A stretch of 64,000 nucleotides of DNA. Origin: Rhynchopus sp. YZ270_cl-10. Taxonomy: Eukaryota; Euglenozoa; Diplonemea; Diplonemida; Diplonemidae. Below are positions 60,578 to 64,000 of the stretch, piece after piece (position 1 is the stretch's first letter; every line of letters starts with the position of its first letter). The notes beneath the pieces are model-generated. The model saw only the letters and a list, made by a program, of their open reading frames with translations. It did no database searches and had not been told where the DNA came from. Location of the stretch: assembly GCA_964035575.1 (NCBI GenBank), contig OZ037872.1, positions 1,364,001 through 1,428,000 of the forward strand. The letters run 5' to 3'. The position numbers and the translations under genes are program-made.

Positions 60578-63500
60578 ATGAGGAGGAAGGCCCTTTTGGG
60601 GGCGTTGTGGGTGGTGCTGCATGTCTGCATCAGCAGCAGCAGCAGGTGCTACACCAACAGCAGCAGCAACAGCAGCAACAGCAGCATATGCTACACCAGC
60701 TGCAACTGCAGCAGAAGCAACAACGGTAGCAACAAGAGCAGCAACAGCAGCAACAGCAGCAACAGCAGCAACAGCAGCAACAGCAGCAACAGCAGCAACA
60801 GCAGCAACAGCAGCAACAACATAAGCTGCATCAACAGCAGTAGCAGGAGCACCAACATCAGGAGCGGCAGCTTCCTATGCTACAACAGCTTCCTCATCAG
60901 TGGCAGGAGCCCCATTCCCCCCCTTTTTTACCCCAAAAAGAGGCCTCTTGAGCCCAACAACCCAAGCAGCTGCAGCTTTGATAGCAGCAACAAAAACGTG
61001 TGTGGAGGCAACAAAGTAAAGAACTGTTGTCATAACAACCCACACCCCCCTTCCCCCCATGATATCCCCAAAAAGAGGCAATGTATGCCCAACCACATCA
61101 GTGGCTGCAACTGTGATAGCAGCAAAAACGAAATCTTCGGAGTCCTGGGTGGGGTCCCAGTATCACCCCTGGTGTGCAGCAGCAGTTCCAAAGGCCTTTA
61201 CAGCAGCAGTTCCAACAGCAGGCTCTACAGCTTTTTCACCAGCAGTTCCAAAGGCTTCAGCAGCAGCGGTTCCAACAGCAGGTCCAACAGCAGGCACAAC
61301 AGCAGTTTAAACAGCAGTTCCAATGGCTTCTGCGGCAGCAGTTCCAACGGCGGGTCCAGCAGCGTCTCCAGTTCCAGCAGCAGTTCCAGCAGCAGTTCCA
61401 ACAGCAGGCACAACAACAGTTTCAACTGCAGTTCCAAAGACTTCTGCAGCAGCAGCTCCAACAGCAGGTCCAACAGCAGGCACAACAGCAGTTTCAACAG
61501 CAGTTCCAATGGCTTCTGCGGCAGCAGCTCCAACGGCGGGTCCAGCAGCGTCTCCAACAGCAGTTCCAGCAGCAGTTCCAACAGCAGGCACAACAGCAGT
61601 TTAAACAGCAGTTCCAATGGCTTCTGCAGCAGCAGTTCCAACAGCGTTTCCAAAAGCAGTTCCAGCTACAGGCACAACAGCAGTTTCATCAGCAGTTCCA
61701 AGGACTTCTGCGGCAGCAGCTCTAACGGCAGGTCCAACAGCAGTTCCAACAGCAGGCTTAGCAGCAGTTTCAACAGCAGTTCCAAAGACTTCTGCAGCAG
61801 CGTTTCCAACAGCCGTTCCAGCAGCAGTTCCAACAGCAGGCACAACAGCAGTTTAAACAGCAGTTCCAATGGCTTCTGCAGCAGCAGTTCCAACAGCGTT
61901 TCCAAAAGCAGTTCCAGCAACAGGCACAACAGCAGTTTCATCAGCAGTTCCAAGGACTTCTGCGGCAGCAGCTCTAACGGCAGGTCCAACAGCAGTTCCA
62001 ACAGCAGGCTTAACAGCAGTTTTAACAGCAGTTCCAAAGACTTCTGCAGCAGCGGTTCCAACAGCAGGTCCAACAGCGTCTCCAAAAGCAGTTCCAGCAG
62101 CAGTTCCAACAGCAGGCACAACAGCAGTTTCAACTGCAGTTCCAAAGACTTCGGCAGCAGCGTTTCCAACAGCAGGTCCAACAGCGTCTCCAAAAGCAGT
62201 TCCAACAGCAGGTCCAACAGCAGGCTTAGCAGCAGTTTCAACAGCAGTTCCAAAGACTTCTGCAGCAGCGGTTCCAACAGCCGTTCCAGCAGCAGTTCCA
62301 ACAGCAGGCACAACAGCAGTTTAAACAGCAGTTCCAATGGCTTCTGCAGCAGCAGTTCCAACAGCGTTTCCAAAAGCAGTTCCAGCAACAGGCACAACAG
62401 CAGGCACAACAGCAGTTTCATCAGCAGTTCCAAGGACTTCTGCGGCAGCAGCTCCAACGGCGGGTCCAGCAGCGTCTCCAACAGCAGTTCCAGCAGCAGT
62501 TCCAACAGCAGGCACAACAGCAGTTTAAACAGCAGTTCCAATGGCTTCTGCAGCAGCAGTTCCAACAGCGTTTCCAAAAGCAGTTCCAGCAACAGGCACA
62601 ACAGCAGGCACAACAGCAGTTTCATCAGCAGTTCCAAGGACTTCTGCGGCAGCAGCTCTAACGGCAGGTCCAACAGCAGTTCCAACAGCAGGCTTAACAG
62701 CAGTTTTAACAGCAGTTCCATAGACTTCTGCAGCAGCAGTTCCAACAGCAGGTCCAACAGCAGGCACAACAGCGGTTTCAACAGCAGTTCCAATGGCTTC
62801 TGCGGCAGCAGCTCCAACGGCGGGTCCAGCAGCGTCTCCAACAGCAGTTCCAGCAGCAGTTCCAACAGCAGGCACAACAGCAGTTTCAACAGCAGTTCCA
62901 TAGACTTCTGCAGCAGCAGTTCCAACAGCGTTTCCAAAAGCAGTTCAAGCAACAGGCACAACAGCAGGCACAACAGCAGTTTCATCAGCAGTTCCAAGGA
63001 CTTCTGCGGCAGCAGCTCTAACGGCAGGTCCAACAGCAGTTCCAACAGCAGGCTTAACAGCAGTTTTAACAGCAGTTCCAAAGACTTCTGCAGCAGCGGT
63101 TCCAACAGCAGGTCCAACAGCGTCTCCAAAAGCAGTTCCAGCAGCAGTTCCAACAGCAGGCACAACAGCAGTTTCAACTGCAGTTCCATAGACTTCTGCA
63201 GCAGCAGTTCCAACAGCAGGTCCAACAGCAGCACCAACATCAACAGCAGACGCAGCAACAACAACTTAGGGGGTGGTGAGCGAGGTATGCTGGTGTTCGG
63301 GGTCAGCCTTGAGGGGCGAGAAGGACAGAGTGGCTGTGTGATGATGCGGGTGTGGCAAAAGGGGTGTGTACAGATAGAGTTTTGGTTCGACTGGTGGTGC
63401 AACCTCTGGGAGGTCTTCACCTCCTTGCGTCAACCTGACCCCTGCTGGGTAGTCGAGGCACCTGAGTGGGGAGTGTTTGTGTCGTTCGCGGTCCTGGATC

Positions 63501-64000
63501 TGTGGAAGGACAGACGCGCCCCTACCCTCAGTCATCTCATTTTGTGGCTAGTGGGCAGGAGGACCAGGAGGACGCGACGAGGACACCGGTCCTTGAACTG
63601 GACCAAGTCACAGGCGGGCAGGCTCCGTCGGCGCAAGGCGCCCTGCAATCGTCCGCCCTCTCCGGCAGCGCACCCAGTTTTCCGCAGGATCAGGGTCGCC
63701 GATGCGTTGAGAGGTGCTTTGCAGTGTGTGGCCATCTGGGTTCTGGTTTTTGTGGGGTCTGAGCTTGGGAGGTCAGCGCCACATGTTTTGGGTTGCGCGC
63801 TTTTTCGGGACGCGGAGGTGCTGGGGGTGGGTCTGCTGCGGGGACTGTGCCGCGTTCGGAGAGGATGGCGGTGGCTGGAAGGGGCGAGCGAGCGAGTGCG
63901 CCGATGGACCGGAGGGATCCGAGTGGCTGCCAGCTTGGTGAGGGCCAGTGTGATGGGGGTGGGTCAGTTGTCGGTGTGTGCAGCCGAGTGGGTGTGGGTT
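60578..64000 (+). CDS. Secreted Ser/Asn-rich repeat protein (3' end outside window)
   Basis: From ATG 60578 to the window end there are 1,141 codons without a stop; the last in-frame upstream stop is at 60494. The N-terminus MRRKALLGALWVVLHVCIS is a typical signal peptide. Next come runs of Asn-Ser-Ser, so most Asn are N-glycosylation sequons, and a Pro/Cys-containing stretch at about residues 105-200. From about 61170 to 63240 there are about 21 modules of roughly 30 residues, each centred on KDFCSSS or NGFCGSSSNGG, with one Cys in nearly every module. Variation between modules includes synonymous changes (TTC/TTT, GTT/GTC, TCC/TCT/TCA), and base changes tolerated here make stops in the other two forward frames. 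The last 238 codons (from 63287) are Trp/Arg-rich and non-repetitive; their coding status is less sure. A cell-surface or secreted glycoprotein is inferred. Confidence 0.68.
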   Translation, partial: MRRKALLGALWVVLHVCISSSSRCYTNSSSNSSNSSICYTSCNCSRSNNGSNKSSNSSNSSNSSNSSNSSNSSNSSNSSNNISCINSSSRSTNIRSGSFLCYNSFLISGRSPIPPLFYPKKRPLEPNNPSSCSFDSSNKNVCGGNKVKNCCHNNPHPPSPHDIPKKRQCMPNHISGCNCDSSKNEIFGVLGGVPVSPLVCSSSSKGLYSSSSNSRLYSFFTSSSKGFSSSGSNSRSNSRHNSSLNSSSNGFCGSSSNGGSSSVSSSSSSSSSSSNSRHNNSFNCSSKDFCSSSSNSRSNSRHNSSFNSSSNGFCGSSSNGGSSSVSNSSSSSSSNSRHNSSLNSSSNGFCSSSSNSVSKSSSSYRHNSSFISSSKDFCGSSSNGRSNSSSNSRLSSSFNSSSKDFCSSVSNSRSSSSSNSRHNSSLNSSSNGFCSSSSNSVSKSSSSNRHNSSFISSSKDFCGSSSNGRSNSSSNSRLNSSFNSSSKDFCSSGSNSRSNSVSKSSSSSSSNSRHNSSFNCSSKDFGSSVSNSRSNSVSKSSSNSRSNSRLSSSFNSSSKDFCSSGSNSRSSSSSNSRHNSSLNSSSNGFCSSSSNSVSKSSSSNRHNSRHNSSFISSSKDFCGSSSNGGSSSVSNSSSSSSSNSRHNSSLNSSSNGFCSSSSNSVSKSSSSNRHNSRHNSSFISSSKDFCGSSSNGRSNSSSNSRLNSSFNSSSIDFCSSSSNSRSNSRHNSGFNSSSNGFCGSSSNGGSSSVSNSSSSSSSNSRHNSSFNSSSIDFCSSSSNSVSKSSSSNRHNSRHNSSFISSSKDFCGSSSNGRSNSSSNSRLNSSFNSSSKDFCSSGSNSRSNSVSKSSSSSSSNSRHNSSFNCSSIDFCSSSSNSRSNSSTNINSRRSNNNLGGGERGMLVFGVSLEGREGQSGCVMMRVWQKGCVQIEFWFDWWCNLWEVFTSLRQPDPCWVVEAPEWGVFVSFAVLDLWKDRRAPTLSHLILWLVGRRTRRTRRGHRSLNWTKSQAGRLRRRKAPCNRPPSPAAHPVFRRIRVADALRGALQCVAIWVLVFVGSELGRSAPHVLGCALFRDAEVLGVGLLRGLCRVRRGWRWLEGASERVRRWTGGIRVAASLVRASVMGVGQLSVCAAEWVWV
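61170..63240. repeat. Degenerate CAG-rich minisatellite, about 90-bp modules
   Basis: About 21 modules of 70-115 bp share CAGCAGTTCCAACAGCAGG and a GACTTCTGC or GGCTTCTGC anchor. They lie inside the Ser/Asn frame. Length variation is in multiples of three. The modules are more changed than the LRR repeats at 3060, so this array is older or under weaker homogenisation. Confidence 0.8.

Noticed and set aside
61174-61725. Gln-rich (QQQFQ) and Ala/Thr/Val-rich + strand ORFs in the array
   Set aside because: Both frames are broken many times by in-frame stops created by small variants (CTCTAA, CTTAGC, GTTTAA), while the Ser/Asn frame has none.
61666-63420. Minus-strand ORF of 584 codons rich in Leu (LLLELLLQK repeats)
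   Set aside because: It is the antisense of the CAG-rich array, whose composition makes stop codons rare in this frame. It has no signal or domain, and the + strand Ser/Asn frame explains the same DNA with a signal peptide and synonymous variation.

Overview
The window is eukaryotic nuclear DNA from a protist. About twenty-two protein genes lie in 64 kb, and every recognisable one is on the + strand. Coding DNA is GC-rich. The DNA between genes is T/A-rich, full of homopolymer runs and small dispersed elements. Introns are canonical GT-AG, mostly 43-52 nt, with a GTATGY-like donor and a C/A-rich acceptor tract. Most starts sit a few to about 60 nt after a pyrimidine- or CA-rich tract ending in AG. 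The one-way gene order, these start contexts, histones that match kinetoplastids in places, and BspA-type LRR proteins suggest a euglenozoan. Because cis-introns are common, a diplonemid-like organism fits better than a trypanosomatid. This is an inference; no spliced-leader or rRNA gene was seen.

Layout. 1-2139: histone cluster (H2A 3' end, H3, a short H1-like protein, H4). 2492-4426: ubiquitin-like plus LRR protein built from near-identical 75-bp repeats. 4944-14197: secreted Cys-rich protein, cytochrome b5 reductase, a large coiled-coil protein, a CCCH zinc-finger protein and a TLC-like membrane protein. 14198-17484: element-rich spacer. 17485-29609: mitochondrial threonine dehydrogenase, a four-TM protein, a secreted Cys-rich protein, an unusual Ras-like GTPase and a small four-TM protein, separated by long spacers. 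29982-39639: an IP3-receptor/ryanodine-type calcium channel of about 3,170-3,190 residues. 40511-50658: compact run of TFIIA-gamma, RI-type LRR protein, an acidic unknown, RRP1/Nop52 (six exons) and a multi-pass membrane protein. 50659-55203: element-rich spacer with one possible minus-strand gene relic. 55204-58472: small two-exon protein, RDH-like SDR and a DUF1338 (2-oxoadipate dioxygenase-like) enzyme. 58473-60577: spacer. 60578-64000: an open frame that runs off the window end.

The genes do not form one pathway. They are housekeeping chromatin, transcription, ribosome-biogenesis and amino-acid-catabolism genes mixed with membrane and secreted proteins, as expected of an arbitrarily ordered one-way gene array.

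The strongest new observations are: (1) a stop-free reading frame of 1,141 codons at 60578-64000 that begins with a signal peptide and encodes about 21 Ser/Asn-rich, sequon-rich modules, most with one cysteine; (2) a pair of cyclic-nucleotide-binding-like folds inside the IP3-receptor-like channel, whose filter reads GGGIGE; (3) a family of about ten covarying hairpins found only in spacers and only in gene orientation; (4) a family of roughly 50-nt hairpin elements ending in poly(A); and (5) several short inverted-repeat elements, two with clear target-site duplications. No retrovirus-like, LTR or capsid-bearing element was recognised.
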